Source: Salinimonas profundi
GTDB lineage: Bacteria > Pseudomonadota > Gammaproteobacteria > Enterobacterales > Alteromonadaceae
DNA length: 64,000 nucleotides
Assembly: GCF_014750655.1 (NCBI RefSeq)
Contig: NZ_JABBXD010000001.1
Span: 605,102-669,101, forward strand
Direction: 5' to 3'
The notes under the pieces were generated by a model. The model saw nothing but the letters and a program-made list of their open reading frames with translations, had not been told where the DNA came from and made no database searches. The first letter of the stretch is position 1; each line of letters begins with the position of its first letter. Of the stretch, positions 1-8,231 are shown piece after piece. The translations under genes were made by a program, and so were the position numbers.

Positions 1-2
1 GA

Positions 3-185
3 TTATTTGTTGCCGGCCTTATCAGCTTGCGTCCCGATCGAAGCGAGATTATCGATACAGTCCGGCATGCCATTCGTCGTAAGCACTACGCTGTCGTTAT
101 CACTATGAAAAAGCATCAGTCGGTAAAAACAGTGACGGAAGTTCTTTCACGAAAAAGTCATAAAGTGGTTGATGCCGCATCATAA
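3..185 (+). CDS. C-terminal fragment of an unidentified protein (partial)
   Basis: An open frame runs in from the left edge and encodes about 60 residues, ending with TAA just before a hairpin terminator. The fragment is basic (motifs such as RRKHYAVVITMKKHQ), with a short hydrophobic start, and looks like the cytoplasmic tail of a larger protein. I do not recognise the family. Gene status rests on the clean open frame, the position of its stop directly before a terminator and the absence of a better frame. Confidence 0.5.
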   Translation, partial: LFVAGLISLRPDRSEIIDTVRHAIRRKHYAVVITMKKHQSVKTVTEVLSRKSHKVVDAAS

Positions 186-190
186 AAAAA

Positions 191-210
191 GCGCCGCATG
201 GCGCTTTTTT
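191..210. terminator. Rho-independent terminator, probably bidirectional
   Basis: A GCGCC-GCAT-GGCGC hairpin is followed by six T and preceded by seven A. It lies between the end of the left-edge gene and the end of the convergent SDR gene, so it can serve both strands. Confidence 0.8.
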
Positions 211-217
211 ATTCACG

Positions 218-907
218 TTACCAATTAATTTCTTTTTTATCCCTGAAGAACTTACCAGAAGGACCATCTTCTTCAAGCTGTCCAAGCCAAATCGCTGTTT
301 CAGCGCCTTTTTCAGGTGAACGCGGCGCATCTCTTCCGCCCATCCGGGTATGGACCCACCCCGGACACATTGCATTAATTTTAATATTAGAATGGTCAGC
401 TGTCTCATTAGCTAATTTTACTGTCATCGCGTTTAGCGCAGCTTTGCTGACTGCATAAGCAAGTGGCCCTTCCATGCCTTCAGCAAATGACCCATAGCCG
501 GACGATACATTTACAATCCGACCATAACCACGGTCTATCATCCCTGGCAACACCTGCTGGCATAATGCAAACGGACCGTTCACATGGACCTGCATCGAAC
601 GCTTCAATTTAGCCAAATCGAGCTCCTGCCAGTTTTCGTCGTCCATCACACCGGCATTATTAACCAACACATCAATTCTGCCGAACACTGCAGCGGCGCG
701 GGTAATATTGTCAATTACTGCCTGTTCGCTGGACAGATCCATTTCAATGATCTGAATGTCAGCGCCCACAATATCTTGTTTTACTTCTTCGCCGGCTTCT
801 TCATCGCGACAGCCCAACAGCACTTTACACCCGGCTTTCGCATACCCCCTGACAATTTCAAGACCGATTCCCCTGTTTCCACCGGTAACAAAAACAATTG
901 GTGTCAT
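218..907 (-). CDS. Short-chain dehydrogenase/reductase (carbonyl reductase-like)
   Basis: A 229-residue NAD(P)-dependent oxidoreductase of the classical SDR family, probably cytosolic. The N-terminal cofactor loop TGGNRGIG (about residues 8-15), the NNAG motif (about 84-87), a serine in VNVSSGYGS and the catalytic YAVSK tetrad segment are all visible. The central region resembles carbonyl reductase-type SDRs, but the substrate cannot be read from sequence. Its ATG overlaps the TGA of the upstream membrane-protein gene (ATGA on the minus strand), so the two are translationally coupled. A shared terminator lies downstream. Confidence 0.88.
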   Translation of the reverse strand: MTPIVFVTGGNRGIGLEIVRGYAKAGCKVLLGCRDEEAGEEVKQDIVGADIQIIEMDLSSEQAVIDNITRAAAVFGRIDVLVNNAGVMDDENWQELDLAKLKRSMQVHVNGPFALCQQVLPGMIDRGYGRIVNVSSGYGSFAEGMEGPLAYAVSKAALNAMTVKLANETADHSNIKINAMCPGWVHTRMGGRDAPRSPEKGAETAIWLGQLEEDGPSGKFFRDKKEINW

Positions 908-1452
908 GATTTCTCCTGTCTTTTAAGTTGTGATTTATCTTTAAAATAGGTTTCAACATATCGGGTTAGCACCATACAAAGCGGGAAAATCGCCGCCCAC
1001 ACTATTGCCAGAGTGAATAGTGTCAATCCCAATGATTGAGGAAATACCACCGCCCCGAACCGTTCACCCGCCCAGTAGCTTATTGGGCCAAAAATAGCGC
1101 CAAGTAATGCGCACAACAGTGTCTTACTCTGTAAATAATTCAGGCTGTAGGGCAATGTCAGGCCAAATGCACCCCATAGTGCAATCAGCCAGAAGGGGAT
1201 GGGCACGACAAAAACTGCTGAGTTGAATAAAAACAGATTTGCCAGCGTCAGCGCGCTATCAACAACGCAACCCAGTACGATAACGATGGTAAGCAGAACC
1301 ATATCCCTTGTTTTAGCAGGAGATATAAGAAAAAAAGCGACAAAAAGTAAGCCTATCACCCAGATAAACTCGTACTGTGTAAAAATCGCCAGAAACCAGA
1401 TTGTCTGAAACCAGATAAAATTCGCAGCTTTATTTAACATACTGGAATTCAT
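904..1452 (-). CDS. DUF2878-like multi-pass membrane protein
   Basis: 182 residues with about five hydrophobic segments (around residues 15-45, 50-70, 80-100, 108-125, 138-160) and a basic C-terminal tail. Its size and pattern fit the DUF2878 family of inner-membrane proteins of unknown function found in Vibrio, Shewanella and Alteromonas; that assignment is from memory. It is the first gene of a two-gene unit with the SDR, overlapping it by four bases (ATGA). No strong ribosome-binding site precedes the chosen ATG, and an internal Met at residue 5 is an alternative start. Confidence 0.7.
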   Translation of the reverse strand: MNSSMLNKAANFIWFQTIWFLAIFTQYEFIWVIGLLFVAFFLISPAKTRDMVLLTIVIVLGCVVDSALTLANLFLFNSAVFVVPIPFWLIALWGAFGLTLPYSLNYLQSKTLLCALLGAIFGPISYWAGERFGAVVFPQSLGLTLFTLAIVWAAIFPLCMVLTRYVETYFKDKSQLKRQEKS

Positions 1453-1593
1453 GGCAAAAATTCTGCATTAGCTGTATCCCGTTTTTTATAAAAATACGCA
1501 TTACGAAGACATGTTGAATTAATTACGCATTATCGGGTCGACGGTTCATTCGCCAGAATGACGAATAATTAAATCTATAAGGGAGTAAGCACG

Positions 1594-3219
1594 TTGAAAA
1601 TGGTAAAGTATTACGTTCTGGGCGCAGTCGTTTCTATTCTGCTGGCTATTTTCATTCCTTCAATTGTCGCTGCGATTTTCTTTGGCTGGATTGCTTTTTC
1701 TCTGGCAGTAGTAAGCTTTGCTTACATCTGTAATTACCCTTCACTCTTCCGCAAGCGGGAAGATGGCTCTATTCCTTTCTATGTGCGATGGGCATTCATC
1801 CCTTTTTTAATTGGTACTGGCGCATACAATCACTTCGCGAGAAAATACGATAAAGTGCCCGCGATTCAACAGATTGATGAAAATCTCTATCTTGCCTGTC
1901 GTCTGTTTTCTAAAGACATTGAAGAGATGAAAGAAAATGGGGTTACGGCCGTTTTAGATGTCACTGCAGAGTTTGACGGTCTCGACTGGACAGCGCATCA
2001 ACTGGATCTTGAATATCTCAATATTCCCGTCCTTGACCATACCAGCCCCACTGAAAATCAGCTAAACACAGCGATAAACTGGATTGAGCAGCAAATTGAC
2101 AGCGGCAGAAAAGTCGTTGTGCATTGTGCGTTGGGTCGGGGACGCTCGGTACTCACCGTCGCTGCATATCTTCTGGCAAAAGATTCGCGCCTTTCAGTGA
2201 TTGATGCCCTCAATACGATTCAATCGGTGCGCTCTACCGCTCGATTGAACAAACGCCAGTTAAGCTCGCTTAAAAAGATTAAGCAAGGCGGCAGGCTACA
2301 ACTTACACGATCTCTGGTGCTTATTGCTAATCCTGTCGCCGGCGGCGGTAAATGGATGATGGAGAAAAATGATATTCTTGCTCAGTTAAATCCCCATTTC
2401 AGAGTTCATGTGCTGGAAACCAGTAAAGAGCAAAATGGTACCGTCATGGCCGAAAAAGCAATCAGCGAGGGTGCAGATATCCTCGTGGCCTGTGGCGGGG
2501 ATGGCACAATCGCAGAAGTCGCGCATGCCTGTATCGATCGCAATGTCATACTCGGTGTCATTCCGCTGGGAACTGCAAATGCTCTGAGTCAGGTCATCCA
2601 CGGCTATTATTCAAAACTTGTTCCCATCAGCCACGCGTGTGACGTCATAGTGGAAGGGAATACCATACAAATGGATACTGCACAGTGTAACGATAAACTA
2701 ATGCTGTTAGTGGCAGCAGCGGGCTTTGAAGAACAGATGATTTCATCGGCGGATCGTGAGCAGAAAGATGCCGGTGGTCAGATGGCGTATCTTCGTGGAC
2801 TGTGGGAAGCCATCACCCAAAACGATGTGCAGGAACTCGTTGTCACCTTTGACAATGATGAGCCAGTGACCATTACTACTCCCAGTTTTGTTATCGCCAA
2901 CGCAGCTCCATTGACGACAGCGTTGGCTCAGGGCGGTGATGAACCTGACATGACAGACGGAAAGCTTGATATCACGTGGTTGCAGCCTCAGGAGCAGGCA
3001 GACCAACAGTTCTTATCACTCGCTGAACTGGTTTTTTCCAATCATGATTATAAGAAACAATCAGAGCGCCTTGAACACAGACAAGTAGAAAAAGTCGTTG
3101 TTGAGTTTAAAGAAAAGAGCGACTACGCCCTGGACGGCGAAATTCTTCAGGCTAAATCAATCACAGTAGAAACAAAGCCTGCCAGTCTGACGATATTTAA
3201 TTACAGGCAGCCAGACTAG
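1594..3219 (+). CDS. Membrane-anchored dual-specificity phosphatase fused to a diacylglycerol kinase-like lipid kinase
   Basis: 541 residues in three parts. Residues 5-47 form a hydrophobic hairpin, with a weaker segment near 66-80. Residues about 95-235 are a dual-specificity phosphatase domain with the signature H177-C178-x5-R184-S185 and an upstream aspartate in PVLDHTSP. Residues about 240-540 are a YegS/DAGK-type lipid kinase with NPVAGGGK (from 246), GGDG (301-304), PLGTANAL and a C-terminal DGE. The start is TTG at 1594 because AAGGGAG lies 8 bases upstream; the ATG at 1600 is too far from it. The fusion suggests kinase and phosphatase steps on membrane lipids or phosphoinositide-like substrates, but the substrate is unknown. 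Confidence 0.88.
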   Translation: MKMVKYYVLGAVVSILLAIFIPSIVAAIFFGWIAFSLAVVSFAYICNYPSLFRKREDGSIPFYVRWAFIPFLIGTGAYNHFARKYDKVPAIQQIDENLYLACRLFSKDIEEMKENGVTAVLDVTAEFDGLDWTAHQLDLEYLNIPVLDHTSPTENQLNTAINWIEQQIDSGRKVVVHCALGRGRSVLTVAAYLLAKDSRLSVIDALNTIQSVRSTARLNKRQLSSLKKIKQGGRLQLTRSLVLIANPVAGGGKWMMEKNDILAQLNPHFRVHVLETSKEQNGTVMAEKAISEGADILVACGGDGTIAEVAHACIDRNVILGVIPLGTANALSQVIHGYYSKLVPISHACDVIVEGNTIQMDTAQCNDKLMLLVAAAGFEEQMISSADREQKDAGGQMAYLRGLWEAITQNDVQELVVTFDNDEPVTITTPSFVIANAAPLTTALAQGGDEPDMTDGKLDITWLQPQEQADQQFLSLAELVFSNHDYKKQSERLEHRQVEKVVVEFKEKSDYALDGEILQAKSITVETKPASLTIFNYRQPD

Positions 3220-3250
3220 CGGTTATTCGCTGAAATAAATACCGTTTTTC

Positions 3251-3287
3251 TTTACCCGATGATCAATGTCGGGCTACAGCGGGTAAA
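3251..3287. promoter_or_regulatory. Inverted repeat upstream of gdhA
   Basis: A perfect 8-base inverted repeat, TTTACCCG (3251-3258) and CGGGTAAA (3280-3287), with a 21-base spacer, sits 31 bases before the gdhA start. It has no T-tract, so it is more likely an operator or 5' UTR stem than a terminator. No known regulator is recognised. Confidence 0.35.
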
Positions 3288-3318
3288 CAGATTTATTAGT
3301 GGCCAATAAAGTTTACCT

Positions 3319-4659
3319 ATGAGTTACCAATCAAATTTTGATGATTTTAATGACTGGATAACAGACGTGTTTCCCGATCAAAGCGAATACTTACAAGCGA
3401 CCCGCGAAATAGCCCGGGACGTTGTAGATGTTTACAACGCCCATGACCCGTATAAAAAAAATGACGTGTTGCGCCGGCTAAGTATACCGGAGCGCATTAT
3501 TCATTTTTCTGTTACATGGCTAAACGATAACGACGAGGTTGAAATTCATCAGGGTTGGCGGGTCCAGCACAATGGGACGATAGGCCCTTACAAAGGAGGG
3601 TTACGTTTTCATCCAACCGTCAACGAATCTATTCTTAAATTTCTTGCCTTCGAACAAAGTTATAAAAATGCCCTGACAGGCTTACCCATCGGTGGAGCAA
3701 AAGGCGGCGCTAACTTTAATCCTAAGGGGCGTTCAGATCGTGAAATTATGCGATTTTGCCAGGCATTTATGGGTGAGCTTCAGCGCCATATTGGCCCCTA
3801 CACCGATGTGCCAGCTGGGGATATCAATGTCGGTTCACGGGAAATCGGTTATATGTATGGCGAATACCGACGCATCAATAATCGGTTTGGCGGCGCATTG
3901 ACCGGAAAAGATCTGAGCTTTGGCGGCAGTTATGTGCGCACAGAAGCCACAGGCTTCGGGCTAATCTACATGCTGCAAGCTGTGCTTAAAGAACATCACG
4001 AAAGTATTCAGGGTATGCGAATTGGCATTTCAGGCGCCGGCAACGTTGCACTGCACGCCGCGCTTAAAGCTGCAGAACACGGCGGTACAGTTATCACGCT
4101 ATCTAACAGTCGCGGATACCTTCATTATGACAAAGGGATTTCGTGTGATGATATTAAATGGGCAATAAACAACAAAGGAAAAGAAGACAACATTCTTACA
4201 GCACTCGGCGAACGTATTGGTGCTGACTGGCATGACAGTAAAGCGCCCTGGCATGAAAAAATGGATATTGCCCTGCCCTGTGCCACACAGAATGAATTGG
4301 ACGGAGAGGCAGCCAAAACTCTGCTTCAAAACGATCTGAAGTATATTCTTGAGGGCGCCAACATGCCCTGTACGGATGACGCGAGACAAGAATTTGAGCG
4401 AAGTGAAACGCCTTTTGTGCCAGGCAAAGCGTCAAATGCTGGCGGCGTGGCAATATCGGGTTTGGAAATGTCTCAAAATGCGAGTTTTCGTCGTGGTTCA
4501 TATGAACAGATTGATAAAACTCTGGAAGATATCATGCAAAGCATTCATCAACAGTGTGTTGAAGAGGGCAAAGAAAACGGTCGAATTAATTATGCAAAAG
4601 GCGCCAATATCGCCGGTTTCAGACGCTTAGCTGACGCAATGGTTGCACAGGGCGTTTAA
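3319..4659 (+). CDS. gdhA: NADP-specific glutamate dehydrogenase
   Basis: 446 residues, the usual length for the hexameric NADPH enzyme that makes glutamate from 2-oxoglutarate and ammonium. Substrate-binding K92 lies in GPYKGGLRFHP, catalytic K128 in GGAKGG and D168 in PAGDINVG; the numbering matches the E. coli enzyme. The C-terminal Rossmann domain shows GISGAGNVA near residue 235. Glutamate is both a nitrogen hub and a salt-stress counter-ion, which suits a marine host. It is separated from its neighbours by about 100 and 170 bases and is probably monocistronic. Confidence 0.97.
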   Translation: MSYQSNFDDFNDWITDVFPDQSEYLQATREIARDVVDVYNAHDPYKKNDVLRRLSIPERIIHFSVTWLNDNDEVEIHQGWRVQHNGTIGPYKGGLRFHPTVNESILKFLAFEQSYKNALTGLPIGGAKGGANFNPKGRSDREIMRFCQAFMGELQRHIGPYTDVPAGDINVGSREIGYMYGEYRRINNRFGGALTGKDLSFGGSYVRTEATGFGLIYMLQAVLKEHHESIQGMRIGISGAGNVALHAALKAAEHGGTVITLSNSRGYLHYDKGISCDDIKWAINNKGKEDNILTALGERIGADWHDSKAPWHEKMDIALPCATQNELDGEAAKTLLQNDLKYILEGANMPCTDDARQEFERSETPFVPGKASNAGGVAISGLEMSQNASFRRGSYEQIDKTLEDIMQSIHQQCVEEGKENGRINYAKGANIAGFRRLADAMVAQGV

Positions 4660-4827
4660 CCGTTTTTGCATACCGTTGTGTAATAACTACGAAACAAGCA
4701 ATAGAAAATCGTGATAACAATGTTAGAGAACAAGAGCAAAGTCATGATTTAATTAGATTTTTATAGTGATGCGTTGATGGTATGGAATTAGCTTGTTGTA
4801 TTGAAAGACGGTAGAAAGGAGTAGCTA

Positions 4828-5271
4828 ATGAAAATTTTTGATGAGCTTCGTGAAGATCATGAAAAGCAGCGTACATTATTAAAGATTCTGGCTGAAACCA
4901 GCGGCGATACCCCCGCCAGACGCGAGTATTATTCTCAGTTAAAAGAACAACTGGAAAGTCATGCTGTTGCGGAAGAGCGCTATTTTTACTCCAGATTGAT
5001 GGAGTCTGATACTACTGTTGAGATGTCCCGCCATGGTATCGCTGAACATCATGAGATAGATGAGTTAATCGAAACGCTGGATCAAACAGACATGGGCTCA
5101 TCTGCCTGGCTGACGCATTTAAAGTCATTGCAGGAAAAGGTAGAGCACCACCTTGCAGATGAAGAGCAAGAATTCTTTCAGGTAGCTGGTCGGGTCTTAA
5201 ATGACCAGGAGAAAAATCAGTTAGCTGGGGAGTATCGTGAAGAAATGGAAAAAGAACTGGCTAAGCACTAA
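4828..5271 (+). CDS. Hemerythrin HHE domain protein
   Basis: 147 residues, all-helical and highly charged, with the iron-ligand pattern of HHE cation-binding domains: H11 in EDHEKQ, SHAVAEE, EHHEIDE near 72-78 and [12 protein letters not shown] near 110-121. Such proteins bind a non-haem di-iron centre and sense or buffer oxygen, NO or iron. It is likely cytosolic. A strong site (GAAAGGAG) precedes the ATG. It is followed after 29 bases by the DUF1328 gene and then by a DUF2254 gene, and the three look like one stress-type operon. Confidence 0.9.
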   Translation: MKIFDELREDHEKQRTLLKILAETSGDTPARREYYSQLKEQLESHAVAEERYFYSRLMESDTTVEMSRHGIAEHHEIDELIETLDQTDMGSSAWLTHLKSLQEKVEHHLADEEQEFFQVAGRVLNDQEKNQLAGEYREEMEKELAKH

Positions 5272-5300
5272 TAGCAGTTAAATTAACTAGGAGAAAAATC

Positions 5301-5474
5301 ATGTTGAAATGGGCACTGATATTTTTAGTCGTAGCAATTATTGCCGCTATCTTTGGCTTTGGCGGAGCAGCAGGTACAGCCGCCACCATTGCACAATACT
5401 TATTCTACGGTTTTGTTATCTTATTGGTAGTTTCACTGATAGCATCCGTTGTTCGTGGTGGCTCACGAAGATAA
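5301..5474 (+). CDS. DUF1328 small membrane protein (YtjA family)
   Basis: A 57-residue protein with two hydrophobic segments (about 3-24 and 31-50) joined by a glycine/alanine-rich turn ([11 protein letters not shown]) and ending in basic residues. This is the typical size and pattern of the YtjA/DUF1328 family, whose members are often stress-induced; the function is unknown. TAGGAG precedes the ATG by 7 bases. The stop codon directly abuts the ATG of the DUF2254 gene. Confidence 0.88.
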   Translation: MLKWALIFLVVAIIAAIFGFGGAAGTAATIAQYLFYGFVILLVVSLIASVVRGGSRR

Positions 5475-6794
5475 ATGGCCAACAAAAATGCCTTTCCGGA
5501 ACTGACAGTCAGGTTCCGGACATGGTGGGAAGGCGTTAGCACCAGCTATTGGTTTATACCGGTATGCATGATGCTAACGTCTTTTTTATTGTGTTATTTA
5601 TGTCTGACATATATTGAACGAACAAAATTACCCGATAATTTGCAGTCGTTAGTTCCAATGGTGACCCAAAACGGGGCACAACAGATCTTATCGACTATCG
5701 CTTCGTCAATTATTACTGCGACCAGCATTGCCTTTTCAATGACGGTTGTCGCGCTTACTCTGGCCTCCTCACAGTTCGGACCACGGTTATTAAGAACATT
5801 TATGCTCGACCGGGGCACTCAGTATGTTCTTGGGCTACTTGTCTCATCTTTTACATTTTGTCTTATATCGCTACATCACTTAAGTAGCATGGTCGAGAAC
5901 GACGATGCGCTTGCTATTCTCAGTGGTATTTCTGTTGTGGTCGGCATTCTGGATATATTTGCCATCATTTTCTTTATCCATCACATCGGAAGATTTATAC
6001 AGGCAGATGAAGTTATTTTCAGGTGTTATGACGAACTGATGCAGAATATTGACGAACTTTTGCCCAAACCGGAAGATGCGCCAAGAGAAAGAGCACTACC
6101 AGAAGCGTTAATTTCAGATTCACATTTTCAGATTGCGATAAAAATTGACAAAAGTGGTTATGTGCAGTCAGTCAATTATGAAAAGTTGCTGACCAGTGAC
6201 TATGAAGGTCTTGAGGGAATAGAAGTAAGAGCAAGGTCAGGAGACCATGTTTTCCCCGATGCTTCGGTGCTGATAATACACAGTCGATATCGCAAACCAC
6301 CTGAACATTACCAGGATTTACTTGACCTGATTATTCTGGGCCACCGAAGAACGCCTGTCCAGGACCCTGAGTTTGCGATAAGTCAGATGGTAGAATTAGC
6401 TCTGCGTGCACTATCACCAGGGATAAATGATCCCATCACAGCGATCTCATGTTTGGATAGATTGACAGCCAGTTGTATTTACATGAGTAAACGCACCTTT
6501 CCGGCTCAATGTGTAATGAATAAAGAAACCGGCGTATGGTTGAAACGACGAACTTTTAGTATAGAAGGGGTCATTAATACAGCATTTGACCAGATAAGAC
6601 AGGCGGGCAAAGACCACGTGGATATTGCACTGCACATTTTGTTTTGTCTGAAGACACTGACCGCTCACCTACCCGACTATTTACATCCATTATTAAAACT
6701 GCAAGCTGAATCAACCTACCAGCTAATTCTTGATAACCCCTTAAGTGAACAGGATAAGAAAACAATTAATAATGCTTTTATATTCTTTCGCTAA
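5475..6794 (+). CDS. DUF2254 integral membrane protein
   Basis: 439 residues. There are about four transmembrane helices in the first 190 residues (around 24-45, 75-105, 120-140, 150-175), including the family-typical stretch SIAFSMTVVALTLASSQFGP, followed by a soluble C-terminal half. This matches DUF2254, a family of unknown function. The ATG abuts the preceding stop with no separate ribosome-binding site, so translation is probably coupled to the DUF1328 gene. A terminator follows. Confidence 0.85.
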   Translation: MANKNAFPELTVRFRTWWEGVSTSYWFIPVCMMLTSFLLCYLCLTYIERTKLPDNLQSLVPMVTQNGAQQILSTIASSIITATSIAFSMTVVALTLASSQFGPRLLRTFMLDRGTQYVLGLLVSSFTFCLISLHHLSSMVENDDALAILSGISVVVGILDIFAIIFFIHHIGRFIQADEVIFRCYDELMQNIDELLPKPEDAPRERALPEALISDSHFQIAIKIDKSGYVQSVNYEKLLTSDYEGLEGIEVRARSGDHVFPDASVLIIHSRYRKPPEHYQDLLDLIILGHRRTPVQDPEFAISQMVELALRALSPGINDPITAISCLDRLTASCIYMSKRTFPAQCVMNKETGVWLKRRTFSIEGVINTAFDQIRQAGKDHVDIALHILFCLKTLTAHLPDYLHPLLKLQAESTYQLILDNPLSEQDKKTINNAFIFFR

Positions 6795-6818
6795 GTAACG
6801 AGTATGCGCTTAACACAC

Positions 6819-6849
6819 AAAAAAGCCTGGTGATGACCAGGCTTTTTTT
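6819..6849. terminator. Bidirectional Rho-independent terminator
   Basis: AGCCTGGT/ACCAGGCT stem with a short loop, an A-run before it and seven T after it. It lies between the convergent DUF2254 and yqaE-like genes. Confidence 0.88.
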
Positions 6850-6853
6850 CGTT

Positions 6854-7012
6854 CTATCGGGTAGCGATAATATAAACCGCGTGGACAATTCCTGGAATAT
6901 AACCAAGCAGTGTCAGAAGTACATTTATCCAGAATTGCGCGCCTATACCAACTTGAAGAAAGACGCCTAACGGTGGTAACAGAATTGACAAGATAATACG
7001 TAAGATATCCAT
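6854..7012 (-). CDS. yqaE: YqaE/Pmp3 family small hydrophobic peptide
   Basis: 52 residues, almost entirely two transmembrane helices, with the family pattern MDILRIILSILLPPLGVFL and a C-terminal LLGYIPGIVHAVYII. Pmp3/YqaE proteolipids sit in the plasma membrane and are linked to salt and membrane-potential stress. The start was chosen by the family length and by AAGGAA placed 6 bases upstream; a longer reading of the frame adds residues that look non-coding. Confidence 0.88.
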   Translation of the reverse strand: MDILRIILSILLPPLGVFLQVGIGAQFWINVLLTLLGYIPGIVHAVYIIATR

Positions 7013-7488
7013 TTCGCGTTCCTTTAATAATAAAGATAGTTGTATACCCGTACGTGGTTGCAAGTCCTTTGCCACACTCAAGTATTTTGACGAGATGCTT
7101 GGTTTATTTACCCCTTCAGCGCCAGGCCCCGTGCAGCTTAGCCTCACAAGATGCAGACATCAGCGACCGGAACGTAGAATTGCCTGCGCCAATCAGAAAC
7201 AACAAGTTACTTGGAAGTTATCAATACACAAGTGTAAATTATACACTGTCACTTTATCGAACACGGTTAAAAGCGCTGAAGCAAAGGTGGCTAGTCAAAG
7301 AGCGAGAGAGAATTAGCTGACTGTTGTCTTTGAAACATCTGCTGTTGAAGCGGGCCTGCTAAACAAAAACAGTATTCAATGGTCTGGAGCGGTAAAGAAA
7401 AGTCTGAACGGTTTAATATATTAGTGACCCCGCTCCGGCGCAGCAAGTTTATTGCAGTACCAGAGCGGGAAATCGAGTCGTAACAAAT
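7013..7488. other. 476-base gene-free region
   Basis: No convincing coding frame was found; the frames over 60 codons here have no family resemblance and no ribosome-binding site. It holds a cluster of TACAC/GTGTA half-sites (7225-7247) and a CCCGCTC...GAGCGGG inverted repeat (7429-7435 and 7463-7469) close behind the PEP-CTERM gene. The latter may form a weak hairpin in that transcript. Confidence 0.5.
7225..7247. promoter_or_regulatory. Cluster of three TACAC/GTGTA half-sites
   Basis: TACAC-AA-GTGTA (7225-7236) overlaps AGTGTA-AATTA-TACACT (7231-7247), giving three alternating half-sites in 23 bases. This is a plausible operator upstream of the yqaE-like gene. The regulator is unknown. Confidence 0.3.
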
Positions 7489-8151
7489 TTACTTCTTACG
7501 ACGTAATTGCACTAACCCAGCCATTGATAACGCAAGAATAGCAAGTGAAGAAGGTTGTGGTACCTCTACACTGATATTACGAAACTGAGTAGAGTTACTG
7601 CAATTTTCATCATCACAGTCATTCATAAATACGAGGTATTGGTACTGGCCATTCAGGGCAGAGGAAAGATCGATGTTAAAGCTTTGCCATGTAGGCGTAC
7701 CGTTATCCAGATTATTAAAATCATAGCGGAAAGCTTTACTTCCCCAGTTCTGGGTACCAGAAAGATTAAAACCGAACACACCGTCATTTCCGTCGATGTT
7801 CTTTACAGTCTCACCGTCAGCAACCATAACACCACCGATTTCAGAAGGCATACCCGGGTTGTTGTCACCTTGCGAAATGCGCATGTCGAAATTAAGTGAG
7901 TAAAAACGGTTGTCAAAGTTCAGACTGCGCAGACCAAATAAATCTTCAGTTGAGATATACGTCCAGGCTTCAGTGCCTAGGTCGAGACGGCCGCCATCTA
8001 CATCACGAACTGTGTATTCGCCTTTATTTTGATTGGAATCAGATTTGAAATCACCCTGAGCAAAATTTTCGACAATATTAGTTTCAATAACTGCAGAATG
8101 AGAGGCAAAGCTTAGCGCTGACAGACCTAATGCAACAAACACGTTTTTCAT
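7489..8151 (-). CDS. PEP-CTERM sorting-domain secreted protein (variant PQP motif)
   Basis: 220 residues. It has an N-terminal signal peptide (about 1-19, MKNVFVALGLSALSFASHS), an acidic Asn/Asp-rich beta-type ectodomain with a CDDENC cysteine pair, and a C-terminal tripartite tail: VPQPSS, a hydrophobic helix and the basic end RRKK. This is the PEP-CTERM architecture processed by exosortase (EpsH/XrtA) in exopolysaccharide producers, with Gln replacing the usual Glu of PEP. The ectodomain family is not recognised. No exosortase gene is present in the window. A sigma-54-type promoter lies about 65 bases upstream, as is common for this regulon. Confidence 0.85.
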   Translation of the reverse strand: MKNVFVALGLSALSFASHSAVIETNIVENFAQGDFKSDSNQNKGEYTVRDVDGGRLDLGTEAWTYISTEDLFGLRSLNFDNRFYSLNFDMRISQGDNNPGMPSEIGGVMVADGETVKNIDGNDGVFGFNLSGTQNWGSKAFRYDFNNLDNGTPTWQSFNIDLSSALNGQYQYLVFMNDCDDENCSNSTQFRNISVEVPQPSSLAILALSMAGLVQLRRKK

Positions 8152-8215
8152 ATTTAATAACCTACTACTAAATTTATCATCCAGATATTACTACATATCC
8201 CTGAAACCCAACCAA

Positions 8216-8231
8216 AGCAAAGATAATGCCA
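8216..8231 (-). promoter_or_regulatory. Sigma-54 (-24/-12) promoter of the PEP-CTERM gene
   Basis: Read on the minus strand the site is TGGCAT-TATCT-TTGCT, with the invariant GG and GC separated by exactly 10 bases. The predicted start of transcription is near 8205, giving a leader of about 54 bases before the ATG at 8151. PEP-CTERM systems are known to be tied to RpoN and the PrsK/PrsR two-component pair, which supports the call. Confidence 0.72.

Noticed and set aside
7054-7320. Two overlapping open frames upstream of the yqaE-like gene
   Set aside because: No ribosome-binding site, no domain pattern and composition unlike neighbours.
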